Shown here: positions 1 to 11,376 of the stretch, one piece after another | Layout: every line of letters starts with the position of its first letter | How positions within the stretch are numbered: position 1 is the first letter of the stretch | From: Isochrysis galbana | Lineage: Eukaryota > Haptophyta > Isochrysidales > Isochrysidaceae | Direction of reading: 5' to 3' | DNA length: 64,000 nucleotides | Assembly (NCBI GenBank): GCA_018136815.1 | Contig: CM030933.1 | Coordinates: 5,100,282 to 5,164,281, forward strand | Position numbers and translations under genes: made by a program | Notes under the pieces: model-generated | What the model was told of the DNA's origin: nothing | Databases searched by the model: none | The model's input: only the letters and a program-made list of their open reading frames with translations

Positions 1-333
1 CACAGACTCGAAGGGCTCGAGTTGATGTGGGGTGCCATCGCGTGCGACAGTTTTCCCAGCGTGTAAGACGCCAGCCGTGTTCAGCGCTACGTTCACCGGG
101 CCGCTCCCAAACGTAGACTCAGCGAGGTCGAGAGCCGCCTGAATGTCCGCCTCGCAGGTGCAGTCTGCCTGTGCGAAGATGGCGGAGGAGCCTAGACGTT
201 GAGCCGCTTCGTGTGCGATCGCGCTGCGGTCCACAATCACCACCTTCCCACCTGCAGACACGATCCGCTGCGCCGCCGCGAGGCCCAGCCCAGAGCCACC
301 GCCGGAGACGAGCGCCACAGTGCGCCGCAGCAT
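1..333 (-). CDS. HSD17B10: 3-hydroxyacyl-CoA dehydrogenase type 2-like SDR, 5' part
   Basis: The first 111 codons of a short-chain dehydrogenase; the frame runs off the window edge. It opens with MLRRTVALVSGGGSGLGLAA, the glycine-rich NAD(H) site (G11, G15, G17). Asp35 (VVIVDRS) indicates NAD preference. A DxT-type position follows (QADCTC, residues 55-60), then LNTAGV at 84-89, the family's NNAG position. Order and spacing match HSD17B10, the mitochondrial enzyme that oxidises 3-hydroxyacyl-CoA in isoleucine and fatty-acid breakdown and also serves in RNase P of animals. The YxxxK catalytic motif lies outside the window. The start is set by an in-frame TGA five codons upstream. No clear mitochondrial presequence precedes the fold. 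Another NAD-dependent SDR is the main alternative. Confidence 0.8.
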   Translation of the reverse strand, partial: MLRRTVALVSGGGSGLGLAAAQRIVSAGGKVVIVDRSAIAHEAAQRLGSSAIFAQADCTCEADIQAALDLAESTFGSGPVNVALNTAGVLHAGKTVARDGTPHQLEPFESV

Positions 334-1027
334 CGCTGCCCGCCGTCACCATAAAAGAAGTATTGATATCTTCTCTCTCAGAAGAGTGAAAGAAAAGAAA
401 GGTACTCCTCGGTCGGTCCGTCCGTCCATCCTCCCCTCCCGGAAGATGATTGACTAAGAAGAGGCTGTTTAGCCGTGCTCGCGACGAGATGTTCAAGATT
501 TTTAATCTAGTACGTGGATGCGGCAACAGCAGAGGCATCATTTTTCGCGCAGTGCGAAGCCCATCATGCCGACTCCTATGACATGGCACATAGCCGGTGG
601 TGGTTTGCAATCTGCTATGTCACTACCGATAGACCGATAGATCAAGCACAAGCATCAAGAGAAAATCACAAAAGTGGAGGAGAAGCAAGACATAGGCTCC
701 AAGACTAGCGTTATGGATTTGTAGCACGTACATTCAACCGAATTGGTAAAATGTAAACGAGCAACAATACAACATGTATTCATGGTCTCCTTTGTAGTGG
801 TAGTTGTAGTGGTAGTAGTAGTAGTATATACACAATCAAAAGTCAGTGGCAAGTAACAAGTGTCTTGATGTCCTGATGTGTTGAACCTCAGCGGCAATCC
901 CGCGCGATTTAGAGAGTATATGCGATCAAGGCAGCCCGAGATGCTCCGGAGTCGTCGAACTGCGTAAAAAAGGCAGTCAATAGCAGCATCTTATAAGCGC
1001 CAAGGCGGCGGCCAGACTCTCTCAGCC
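334..1027. other. Intergenic region with short trinucleotide repeat
   Basis: About 700 bases between the divergent start of the SDR and the 3' end of the heparanase-like gene. I see no gene. A GTAGTG/TAG-type imperfect trinucleotide repeat occupies about 793-830. Confidence 0.6.
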
Positions 1028-3594
1028 TCAACTAGCACCCATACCCGAGCGCAAGTGCTTCGGGCGTGCGGATCTTCCCATCAGCTTGTTTGCATCGCCC
1101 TTATCCGCGGCGTCAGCAATGGCCTCGTGTCTCTCTCGCGCCAACTGTGCGGGAGTGAGGCATGCTCGTGCCGCGGCGGAAGGGAAGACAAAGAAGCCAA
1201 ATGAAAGGGGTGGCAATTCGATCACACTTCCATTGACTCGTACCGGGGACATTTGAGGCAGTGACCCGTTGGCAGAGACTCGCAAGACGACACCATTGAG
1301 CGCAATTGTAGGAGATCGCAGCCCTGCATCAGTAGAAGTGAGAAGAAAATCGAGCCGTTCAGGTGGTGACGGCGTGTGCGTATGTGCCATCATGTCGGCG
1401 TAATTTCCACCATTTCGAATTCCTATGGGAGGTGTTTGACCTTCTCTAGAGGAAATGGATTGCGATGGTAGCGACACCTCGATGGCATGTGTTGTGGTTG
1501 GAGCAATGTTGAGCAGAAGAAGCGTCACTCCTCCCCACTCGTTGAGCCCGTCTGTAGTTGAGCGGGCACAGTGGGCATAGGCGCGTAGTTCAGGTGCTGT
1601 CACTCCTTGAGTGTTACCGTTGGGTGGGAGCGGAGGTTCGGGGGCAGTGCCGGGGGTGGTGGACGGTGTCGGTGGAACATGTGCGGACATGGACAGCCCA
1701 CGCGAGGCGTTCGACGGCGACGTCTTCAGTTTGACGACCCGCAATACCTGAGCAACAAAGGTGTCGTATAACGTGTATGAGCAGACATGGGAGTGATTGG
1801 ACGAAAGAGCGCGGGGCAACCGGCGGTACCTTTGGGCTCATCAGCCGTCTCCATAGGAGCATCGAGTAGAAATCTGGGGCAAGCTGACGCTCCCTCAAAT
1901 TCACTAGAGCGTAGTGGCCGCCTAAGATTGCTTGCCTGCAACCAAATGCGTGGCCATGCTTGGCAAGTGCGGCAAAGAGGTCATTGAACCAAAAACCGGA
2001 GGCGAACGAATCCGTGAGACCCGAACGGCCAGAATTGTACGCGCCGCCCGTCTCGGAGACCACTGGCGCCACCGTGCCGGCCGAGGAGGTGTTGACGACT
2101 CTGAAGGCCAGCTTGAGCTTCTCGATCGTCGCATCCAGCTTCCGGTACTGCGACCCCAAACGCGTGCAAAGGGTGCGGAAAGCAGGAAGGTCAGCTCAGG
2201 ATGTGCATGTATTGCTAGCGAGGATTGAAGGCAGTGGGACGTAGCACAATAAGTGGTCGGGTGACGCGAAACGGGGTGGACGTCTTGCAGTCATGCTTAC
2301 ATCGAGTGATTTGGAAAGCATCCGCTCTCCATCACCGGCTCCTAGAGGGTAAACGTGATACGACAGCATATCGAGCGAGGTCTTGCCCCGTTGCCCTGCT
2401 TCATGCTCGGGCTCGGGCTCCAAATGATCGGTGTGATCAAGACCGTGGTGTGCATGACGGTTGGCAGTGGGGCCAGATCGCACGGTGATCTTATGCTCAG
2501 AGGAGTTTAGGAGAGAATGCAAGAAGGCTTCTACCCACTGAGAATCAAAGGCCGAGTCGGGTGCTAGAAGTAGAGGCGATTTCGAAGGCCACAATTCATC
2601 CATGATTGAACGAAGGGCGAGGACATCATGAGCATACCTGAATCATCACAAAATGGGAGAGAGGCGTGAGCTAGCAGAGGCCGTGTTTATCAATTTTCAC
2701 AACGAATGCCTACCATGGCAGGTCGTGGGACAAGGATGATATGGCATCAGTGTCCAATGAAAAGCCAGTGACGGCCAGGACGTGAAAAGCGGCGGGCAGA
2801 CAGGGCCCTTACTCTTCAGGCGGAAGATGCGCCTCAATACCATGACTTCCCGCAAGCTCATTCCCAAAGGCGAGGCCTGCTGGCCGTTTCCCAGCTGCGG
2901 CCGTCGCCCGCAGCAGCGAGCGGAGGTTGGAGGAATCCCAATGTCCGAGGTATGTGGTGCAGCAGGGGGGACGCACGTCACGCTTGAGAAGTCGGCACGG
3001 CGTCCCGGCGGGTTCGCACGCATCACGTACTCGTCCGTGCAGGGCATTCACACTGAAGAGGATGCCACAGCCGGCCGTCTCGCAGAATCGGAGCAGTCTA
3101 AGCCAGCGTGAAAAAGGCAGACATCCGCCACGGAACCCGATGCGACGAGTAGGATCGACCACCATATCCTCGCACGCTGGGGCGTCCTCCAGCTCGGTGA
3201 AGACCACCTGATCAGCGAGTGAGCCGCCTACTCTCAAGTGGAGCGGCGAGAGGGCGCTAACCGCCGCGAGGAGTAGGGGGTCGTCGAGGTCGGCAGTGAG
3301 GACAGAGGCGTCGAGCCACGGACACAAACCGTAGTCGCACTTGTCCGCCGGCCACCAGTCCATCGAGACGCACGAGAACGTTTCGCGGAGGCGAGAGGTT
3401 GTCTGCAAGTGCTCGAGCCTCAGCCGGACTACGGCTCTCGAAAGCGGAGGCACGCGCCTGCGCGCGTGAGCGGGGCGCGGCTCATCGCTGACTTCGAGCA
3501 GCCAGCCCAACAGCAGCTGCACCGCCGCCGTCGCGCCGATGAAGAGCAACAGCGGTAGGCTGTGCCCGGCGCACGGCCGCGCCGCCATCGCCAT
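1028..3594 (-). CDS. GH79 heparanase-like endo-beta-glucuronidase, 4 exons
   Basis: Exons (minus strand): 3594-2813, 2637-2301, 2147-1830, 1747-1028; introns of 175, 153 and 82 nt with GT-AG ends, joining in frame to 718 residues. The fold is glycoside hydrolase family 79, as in heparanase and plant heparanase-like proteins. Visible landmarks are LRVGGSLADQVVF near the start of the barrel, FGNEL with the proton-donor Glu near residue 246, YHVYPLG, and VSETGGAYNSG with the nucleophile Glu near 405. The C-terminal beta domain follows (LTSTDAGLRSPTIALNG). It should hydrolyse beta-glucuronide links in acidic polysaccharides or glycoproteins. I chose MAMAARP at 3594, which leads into a hydrophobic signal anchor (LPLLLFIGATAAVQLLLGWL). 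An in-frame Met at 3684 would add 30 residues. The protein is probably secretory or membrane-anchored. Substrate is unknown. Confidence 0.88.
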
Positions 3595-3684
3595 AGGCGA
3601 GCAGTCCGCACACACACCAAAAACGTCGCCACCGCGGACTTCCCATGTGCTTTTTTTATTCAGTGCATAGCCAATTCCTAACAC

Positions 3685-4184
<500 letters not shown>

Positions 4185-5347
4185 ATGCGGCTGCGACTGC
4201 GCAGCCCTGCGGGCGTCTCCACTCTCTCCTTCAGCGAGGAGGCGACTCTAGCCGAGCTCATCAGCCGGGCGTGCCAGCTGGCAGCCATGGACACATGCAC
4301 CATTCTCACTGGCTTTCCTCCTGCAGAGATCTCTCTCGATCAGCCAGAGAAGAAGCTCGCGCTCCTCGTGCAGGACGGAGACCTGCTCACCGTCCGAGCA
4401 GCCCCCGCAACATCGCGCGCGCCCTCGCAACCGCCCCCGCCCGCGCACTCGGCACTGCCCAGGGCTAATGGCGAGACTGATGTTGCAGTGGAGAAAACCA
4501 ATGCTGCCGATGAAGATGATGACCTCCGACTAGCCCTCGCACTCTCGCGCGGAGAGGCCGCCCAGCCAAGCAGTGCGCCAGAGGCAATTGAGCCTCCTAT
4601 AGCTCATGCGCAGTCGGACGGCGAGGAGCGCATGGTGCGGCGCGTCATCCCGGCGGACAACTCGTGCCTCTTCGCTGCCATCGCATATGCCTTGGAAGGC
4701 GGGGCCTCTTTCTCTCCCGCCAAGAAGGCCGAGCTGCGAGAGCGCGTCGCGTCAGTTGTCCGCACCGGTGCGGCTGCTGGGGATGAACGCTACAGCGAGG
4801 CCATGCTAGGCCGCCCACCGCTCGAATATGCCAAGTGGATCAGCGATAGCGATCATTGGGGTGGCGCCACGGAGCTTGACATCCTATCGGAGCATTACAC
4901 AACCGAGCTCTCGGCGATTGACATCAAGACAGGTGGGCCATACGCTGGTCGGTACCTCTGATCAAGGGGCTCCACTGCCGCCTTCTAATCGTACCCTAAG
5001 CTGCACCCACCTCCGCCTCAGGTCGTGTCGACACATTTGGCCAAGGCCATGGCTATAGGCAACGTGCTCTACTTTTGTACGATGGCATCCACTACGATGT
5101 TCTGGTGCGGACTCTCTTCCATGGAGCACCGTCGGAGCTCGATGTCACCGTCTTTTCCGTAGATGATGAGCGAGCCCTGACGCAGGCACGGGAAGTAGCA
5201 GCTGAAGCGCGCTCAGCTCGCGAGTTTACCGACACGGCCTCCTTCACCATCCGCTGCCTAGTTTGCCACAAGGGGCTCAGGGGTGAGTCGGATGCCGTGG
5301 AGCACGCCAAGGCGACCGGCCATACCAATTTTTCGGAGTACAGATGA
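4185..5347 (+). CDS. YOD1: OTU1-type ubiquitin thioesterase with UIM, 2 exons
   Basis: Exons 4185-4932 and 5022-5347, joined across an 89-nt GT-AG intron to 357 residues. Residues 1-72 resemble the UBX-like domain of YOD1/OTU1, which docks to the p97/CDC48 ATPase. The OTU cysteine-protease core follows: IPADNSCLF with Asp158 and Cys161, and LLYDGIHYD with His273. The C-terminal C2H2 finger is complete (C328, C331, H344, H350), ending in HTNFSEYR. In the family this enzyme trims ubiquitin chains on p97 substrates during ER-associated degradation. Unusually, [14 protein letters not shown] at 111-124 fits a ubiquitin-interacting motif exactly. The first exon alone would end before the catalytic His, so the splice is required. 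The start is the first Met after the CT tract. Confidence 0.93.
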
Positions 5348-6084
5348 TGACTCCGCCTCTGTGTCCATTTGTCTATAAAGTGTTCCAGTACTCTATATGT
5401 ACTGACGTCGCTACGACCGCAAATGGCTGCCGACTGGATGGGTTATTTGAAGCAAATCATTCGCTCAACACATACTGAGCAAAACAATTACATAATAAGG
5501 TCCTGTCTGCGGCGACAGATAGAGGTGGCAGCGCCCGCTCTACACTGCTCAAAGGACGATTACACGTGGAAGAATCTCAAGGTACACTCCTGCAATAGGT
5601 TGCTGCCAAGCCAACATGTTTGATTGCCACACCACACGCACATGCATTTAGATGTGAGTACCATGTGCTACGTGGAGTGTTGTTCAGAAGATGAAGGCTA
5701 CTACTACTAGCTATGGGGGCCCCACTGCACTCATGGTGCTGCCTCTCACCATCACCATCACCTATGCCGATTGCAGCCCGGTCACTCTTTTGCTGTTGCA
5801 ACCAGCCACTGCTACCGCATAAAGGCGCGGGACTACTTCCATCGCCCGTCCCCGTCCGCGCCTTTCTACCCTTGTGACTTCTACCGACTCCCCCCCCCTG
5901 AACCCCCCCCTGAACCCCCCCCCGTACATTAAGGCGCACCTAGCGCCTCAGGCGACTTGCTTTCATTCCGTACCGGAAGGAGGGACCCCCCCCCCCCCGC
6001 CCCCCCCGCTCCTCCAACCTCCCTCTTGAATCAAAGCCGCACGGCGCGCACGGCTTTGGCAAAGGCTTTGTTTGGATCTTGGAT

Positions 6085-6205
6085 TGTGACGAGATCACGA
6101 GGACCCACCCGACGAGATGTGACGAGATGAACGAGATGGCCCGAGGGCCCGACGAGATTTGACGAGATGGACGGGCCCGATGGCCCGGCGAGATGAACGA
6201 GATTT
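6085..6205. repeat. GACGAGAT-type imperfect tandem array
   Basis: At least eight occurrences of GACGAGAT or AACGAGAT are spaced irregularly over 120 bases, separated by GGCCCGA-type spacers. It looks like a decayed minisatellite. Confidence 0.7.
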
Positions 6206-6519
6206 TTGCGGTAACGGAACTGGACGGGGACTTTCCCCTCTAAGCTTGGCAAGAGCTTGGTCTTAATTAATGGCCCAGTGTAACCGATTCTAGAGGCAAG
6301 CGGGAAACCAGGGCGAAAGGAACTGGCAAGGAAGCCGGCAGGAAGAGGAAGGCGGAGGAAGTGTCTTGGAGAGCAGATTTTCACGGTGGGAGAGCGGAGT
6401 AGAGCAGGCAGTGCGTGGGGCGAGAATGGGTCAGTGTCAGTGTGGGTGTGTGCGCCACCGTGCCGCACCCTCAACCTTAATTAAGCCTCAAGACTCAAGA
6501 CCCCGCGTGCCCCTTACCA

Positions 6520-6900
6520 GTGGCGGCCCCCACACTGCTCGCGAGAGGTGTGGGCTCACAATGCCCACCACCTCCAGGTCATTCTTTGGCCGATCGCGGG
6601 CGATTGCCTTTCGTGGAAGCTCCGCGTTTCTTATAGTGATGTGCCCCGCTTCCCTTTATTCATTTCTCTGATTCCCTCCCGTGACGGTCCCGTGGGCGCG
6701 ACCGTGTCATTCTCCCAAAATACGACCGCCACGCGCGGGGCGAGGGAGGGGGGTCACTCACCGACGCCATTGCCTTTCGTGGGGGGGGGGAGACGGTTGC
6801 CGGGGCAGGTAGGGGGGGACCCTGCGGCATCCTTGGACACCCACGGGCCAGGAGAGGTGGAAAATAGTGGATAGTGGTTAAAAAGAGTGAGTGACCCGGC
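6520..6900 (+). repeat. Dispersed repeat, copy 1 of inverted pair
   Basis: Blocks shared with the reverse complement of 62530-62900: CACCACCTCCAGG, GGCCGATCGCG, GGAAGCTCCGCGTTT, GATTCCCTCCCGTGA, GACGCCATTGCC, GGTGGAAAATAGTGG, in the same order. Probably two copies of one non-autonomous transposon, 56 kb apart in opposite orientation. Confidence 0.75.
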
Positions 6901-7928
6901 TATCAAGTGGATTATAGGATTATATCTCTGTCTTGGACCTTTGAAACGAAGAAACTGCCGACTAACAACTAACAAGCGATTATTTATTACTACGCTAATG
7001 CCAATGCTGCACCGGCTGCATACAAGCAAAAGCCCACGTCACATCAAGGAAGCGATCGAGCAGCTGGGCAGGTTGCATCCAGAAGAAGCAAGAGCCGTGC
7101 GGGCAAGGAGAGACGGACAGGTCCTTGAGATTCATTCGCGTGCACGGACGCATGCGAAGCCCGGCCCCCTCCCGCCCCCATCAAGTATGGCGCACATTAC
7201 TCGCATACGCACAAAGCGATCACTCGCCACAGCGGGCGCATGATGAACACAACTGCCCGTTGTCGGCATCACGAGCCCTTCGGACAGATGACAGGCTTCC
7301 ATCAACGGCCGCAGCCAAATGGCCATGAGAGACTGAGCCAATGCAGTCTGCGGTAGCAACACACTGGGAACATCCAGTGCCGAGGGCCGGGAGGGAGTAC
7401 CAACACGAGCGACCAACAGGCAAGGGCACATCGTGACGCGCGTAGCTCGGCCGATCTGCGCCTTTGGTCGCACCACAAAGGGAGTGAATCGGCTCCCTGC
7501 ACACAGGGACAATCCACCCGCAGGACAAAGAGCAGTAACACTGCGTCTTGCACAGCGAAAAGGCGAGCATGCGGCCCTCCATGAAGACCACGTCCAACGA
7601 AAGGGGTCGGCCCACAGGTGCATGGCAGCCAAATATTGGGAGGGCAGAACTCGAATCTATGAACAAAACCGTCCATGGCATGGTCTTAGTGAACGCGTCG
7701 CGTATTAAGCCAGAGCGTTGGGAGTTGACGCAGGGACTGCCTAACCACGCAATAGTAGTCCCGAGCGGATGCAAATGGGTCGCAAAGTCCGCCTATGGAG
7801 AAAGACCACATGATGGCCTCGCTGGCCGCGCTTGGAAAGTGAGGTGAGACGACTCGACGGGCGCCTGGAAAGTGAGACGAGACGACTCAGCAGAGCTGAG
7901 TTGGTCAACAGACAGGTAGGTTAGGGAA

Positions 7929-9161
7929 TCAGCTAATCTTCTGGGCCTCCTCAGGGTAACCCACGGTACAGTCGAGGGTCAATTGCTGCGTCGCCACGTC
8001 ATAGTTCATATGGACCTTAGTCACCTTGGCCTTCTGAACCTGATGCCCGGCCACACTGACGTAATCAAAGGCCTTCCACTGCTCTGGGAGTCGGAGCAGC
8101 TTGCGCGCGATCTGCGGCTCGCGGAGGCGAACAGCATAAGCCGTCTTTGGCGCGGCTTGCTCCTCCTCCCATGCCACGAGCTGGCGCTTGCATTCAGCAG
8201 CACGCTGATCCTCAATCAGCTTGTATCGGTTCCTCTCCTCGTCGGTGAGCTTCTCGTCCCACTCGTACTGCAGTTCGCTGTCGCCAATGGTCGGGCTATG
8301 CCTTTTCCGAGTTGGTGTGCGTGGATGGCATCCAACTTCAGAGCCGGCCTCGGTGCTGTCTGACGATGATGGCGCCGCTTCCTCGTTTAGCTTTGCCTCC
8401 CGAAACGCGCTGAAGCCAGGCCGGTTCTCGTCCTGCTGGGGTCCCTCCGGGGGTGCACGGGCCTTGGGAGTGAAGGAGACGGTCATCGCGTTGCCAGCCA
8501 ACTTGGCCCCTGCCGCCTTGCTCTCGCGCTCCGCCATACGTGGCAGCATCGTATCAATAGAGATGTCGAAGAGCTCCTTGGCGAATTCCATCTTAATTGG
8601 GCCGACCTTAACAGACGACTTGGCAAAGAGCTGGGTCCGCCATGGGTTGGTCTTCAGAGCGGCGAACTGGCGATTGGCGGCGCTAAGCACAGCCGCACCC
8701 ACGGTCCGCCAGGCCTCGGCCGCTTCCGCCTTCCTATCGGCTAGCTTGAAGAGATCTTCCTGCTGCTGCCGGCTTACGCCAGCGCCAAGCTCCTCAGGCG
8801 TCAGCTCTGCCTGAGAGGCAGGCTTCTCAGCAGCGCGCCGGCTTTGCCGCCTCTTGCTCAAGGCAGGCTCGATGGTATTTGTTTCGGACACCGCTTCAGG
8901 CATGTCCAGTGGCACGGCACGCCGCTTGCTGCTCCGGTCCCGCGATGGCAGGCGGCGTGCATTAGTAATGACTGGCGGTGGCGCGGGCGAGGCGCCGTTG
9001 CTGCTGGCGATTGAGGCTGCGGGAGTGGCCTCGCGCGTGGAGGGGATGTCAAATGGGTCATCGGGCTCGATGGGGCTCTGCCTGCGCCGCCCGATCCTCC
9101 CGCTGGGCCGGGAAGGTGTGACTTGAGAGCCTCGCTGAACAGGCGTGGTACGGCCGCCCAT
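7929..9161 (-). CDS. Orphan 410-aa protein, single exon
   Basis: An uninterrupted 410-codon frame on the minus strand, starting MGGRTTPVQRG directly after a CT/GA tract (9164-9197), as in other genes here. The N-terminal 130 residues are basic, Ser/Pro-rich and probably disordered, with KRR and RKR clusters that could be nuclear-localisation signals. Residues 130-215 are predicted helical (KLADRKAEAAEAWRTVGAA). A charged segment (DEKLTDEERNRYKLIEDQRA) precedes a C-terminal region with alternating hydrophobics (KVTKVHMNYDVATQQLTLDC) that looks like beta structure. I recognise no family. Length, composition and promoter-tract context argue for a real gene. A domesticated transposon protein is possible given the repeat-rich setting. 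Confidence 0.65.
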   Translation of the reverse strand: MGGRTTPVQRGSQVTPSRPSGRIGRRRQSPIEPDDPFDIPSTREATPAASIASSNGASPAPPPVITNARRLPSRDRSSKRRAVPLDMPEAVSETNTIEPALSKRRQSRRAAEKPASQAELTPEELGAGVSRQQQEDLFKLADRKAEAAEAWRTVGAAVLSAANRQFAALKTNPWRTQLFAKSSVKVGPIKMEFAKELFDISIDTMLPRMAERESKAAGAKLAGNAMTVSFTPKARAPPEGPQQDENRPGFSAFREAKLNEEAAPSSSDSTEAGSEVGCHPRTPTRKRHSPTIGDSELQYEWDEKLTDEERNRYKLIEDQRAAECKRQLVAWEEEQAAPKTAYAVRLREPQIARKLLRLPEQWKAFDYVSVAGHQVQKAKVTKVHMNYDVATQQLTLDCTVGYPEEAQKIS

Positions 9162-9740
9162 CTCTCACTCTCTCTCACTCTCTCTCTCTCTCTTCACAAG
9201 CCGACTCGCTTGCGGGTGGTTGTGTCGCTCTAAGGGGTTAGAGGCGAGCTGTGTACCGCCCTGTCACTCTCTCCTCTCCTCGCTCCGCGCTGGCGCGCTC
9301 CCCTTCCCCTTTCCCCACCCCCCTCTGTCCTCTGCTGTGGCTGGCTGGCTGGAGCGGCTGGAGCGGTCCCGCCCCCCCTCCCCCCCCCCGCTCCCCCCCT
9401 TCCCCCGCGGGGGCGCGGGGGGACGGGGGACGAGGGAGGGGCGCACGCCCGGCGGGAGAACGTGGCAGAGATAGCACAAGAGAGCCCAAGGACAACCGAT
9501 AATTTCTCTTAAAACGACGTTTTTATTCGCATACTGCTGAATCTTCTCGCAGGGCGTAGCTGAAAGCCTGCCTTTTCTGCTCTCCCTTCTCGCCCTCTCT
9601 CCTTCCAGTTGTTTTTCTGTTTGGGTGAGTATTTGAGAGGGGATCGCAATGGGGAGGCGGGCGCCGTCGTCCCTCCAGATTTCGCGCCAGGAGCGCCGTT
9701 CGCGCGCGCGCGAAAACCACACAGCTCCAGCACAACCTGT
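9162..9740. other. Intergenic, pyrimidine-rich
   Basis: A short CT microsatellite (9164-9197) and C/G-rich low-complexity DNA (9290-9470). No gene seen. Confidence 0.6.
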
Positions 9741-10130
9741 AAGGCGGTCAAACACACTTTTTTTCTAAGGGTGAAAATTCACTCAGTCAAGATTGAGGTT
9801 GTATCACGCGATCTTTAGGGTATTCCACTGGAAATGGGTATATTAGGCAGAATCTTAAGAAATATGCACATTTTCGACGCCATTCAACACACAGACCCAA
9901 AAACGATTTCGCGCGCGTGCGAAATCGACGTCGACCACAACCACAACCACAACCACAAAAGTCAAAAGTGTACCAGAGTCCAGAGTACAAGAGGTCGCGC
10001 TGTGCGACGCGCGCCTGCGTTCCCCAGGCACGGTTACCCCCGGGCTTGCAAACAAAGCTCTGCGCGGGCGCACCGCGTCGCCTGCGCCCTCCACCTCGCC
10101 CTTGCTGGCATGTGCATCTGCTGTCTGTGT
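9741..10130 (+). repeat. Long inverted-repeat arm, left
   Basis: Begins TAAGGCGGTCAAACAC and matches the reverse complement of 14725-15089 through TAAGGGTGAAAATTCA, GGTATATTAGGCAGAATCT, ATGCACATTTTCGACGCCAT, GTCGCGCTGTGCGACGCGCG and CTGCGCCCTCCACCTCGCC. This copy has an extra ACCACA array at about 9937-9958. Confidence 0.85.
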
Positions 10131-11009
10131 CGCATTCGCGAATCGACACTCGTTAGGCTTCGCTCTTCTCTTCGTCGTTCGGTATTATCGTTATAATTCG
10201 CTGCTTCCTCTCGTTCTCGGTCAAAAGCTTCGCTTGGACGCATGGGATCTTGGGTAGTGGAGCGCCCTCTCTCTTACTCTCGAAGAGAAGGGAAGTTTCC
10301 CCACCTTTCTTCCTCCCAGGCGCCTCGCAAATATGTTTAATTCGCTATATCTTCCCCGCGTTTCTCGTTTCTCTATCTACTTCAGTGATTGTGCAATCAG
10401 GTTTAATTTGCAATTTGCAATCTCTTCGCATCTCCCCCTTAGGCACACCGCACTTCTCTCGTGTTATTCGGTAAGTCTTTTGGAATCCTGTGCGGCAGGA
10501 TTGCCCCTCGTTTCCGTTATGGTGCGATGTGCGATTCCCCTTCCAGACGGGATCGCCGACAGATCGGCAGATCCTTAAAGTTGCTCAAAAGTTGCTCGCC
10601 CTCTCAAACACCCCAAAGTTGCTCAAAAAGTTGCCGGCAACTCTTGTCAGGCCCTAGGTGGGCCCCTCAGTGTGAGAGGGAGAGTTTGGAGAGGGTGGCA
10701 GTCTGTGGCCCTTAAGGGGGCTGTCGTGCTCTTCGCCCGGGTAGGCGAGCGTGTGCGGTGCATTCCATGTGTTATCTGGGCCTTCAGCCTTGTCTGAATC
10801 GTGAGAGGTTGCTTCTTGTTGGATGTCTGGCTCATGGGTGCAAGCGGAGTCTCTCCCACGGAGGGGGCGGGAGGTGGATGGATGTGCGGGCTCGCGCGCT
10901 ACGGTACGTCTCTTTGGCTTTGTCCTCGTGCCCAGGGGGCTGTTTGCTGCAGATCCTTGGTTGGATTGCGCATTCAATCCCCTGTTGAGAGGGTTGGTGT
11001 TGGTTGGTC

Positions 11010-11376
11010 GGGGCAGTACCTTGTGCTCGCGCACGAGGCCAGTGCCTCGAGGGTGTAGGGGCCCAGCCCGGAGGCTTTCCCTATGGGGGGAGTCTCTTTG
11101 ACGCCCTGGCCCTCTTTGGGCCTGTCCACAATCGGCTGGAGAGTGGGGAGGAGTTGTGTGGACATGCTGGCCATGATGGCCTTGTGGCTGTGTGGCTCTC
11201 CGGGGGCGGCACGGGCCGTGGCTCGTGCACACCTGGTCAGTCGTGGGTGCAGCTCGCGGCCGCTTTGGCGGCGCGGCGTTGGTCGCGGCCCGTTCGGCCA
11301 GCGCGGCGGGGGTGACGGCAGGGGAGGAGGGGAGCGACGCGCGCTCCATGAGACCCTATCTTTTTAAAGATAGTTG
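11010..11376 (-). mobile_element. Hairpin-headed retroposon, 5' fragment
   Basis: Read on the minus strand it starts CAACTATCTTTAAAAAGATA, an 8-bp stem, then reaches CATGGAGCGCGCG. Downstream blocks are shared with 39810-40187. Its far end and target duplication were not found. Confidence 0.6.

Larger units (their letters stand above)
5348..7928. other. Gene-poor repeat region
   Basis: No gene I can support. It holds C-runs with a CCCCCCCCTGAA unit (5886-5925), a C/G homopolymer stretch (5985-6010), a GACGAGAT-rich array (6085-6205), and a copy of a dispersed repeat (about 6520-6900) that recurs inverted near 62530-62900. ORFs at 7132-7847 are open on both strands without recognisable domains. 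Confidence 0.6.

Noticed and set aside
7132..7847. Overlapping ORFs of 99-184 codons on both strands
   Set aside because: Open in several frames without domain signatures or consistent composition. I considered retrotransposon integrase but found no matching motif.
10654..11349. 231-codon minus ORF
   Set aside because: Coincides with a dispersed repeat, is open on the other strand too, and has no recognisable protein features.
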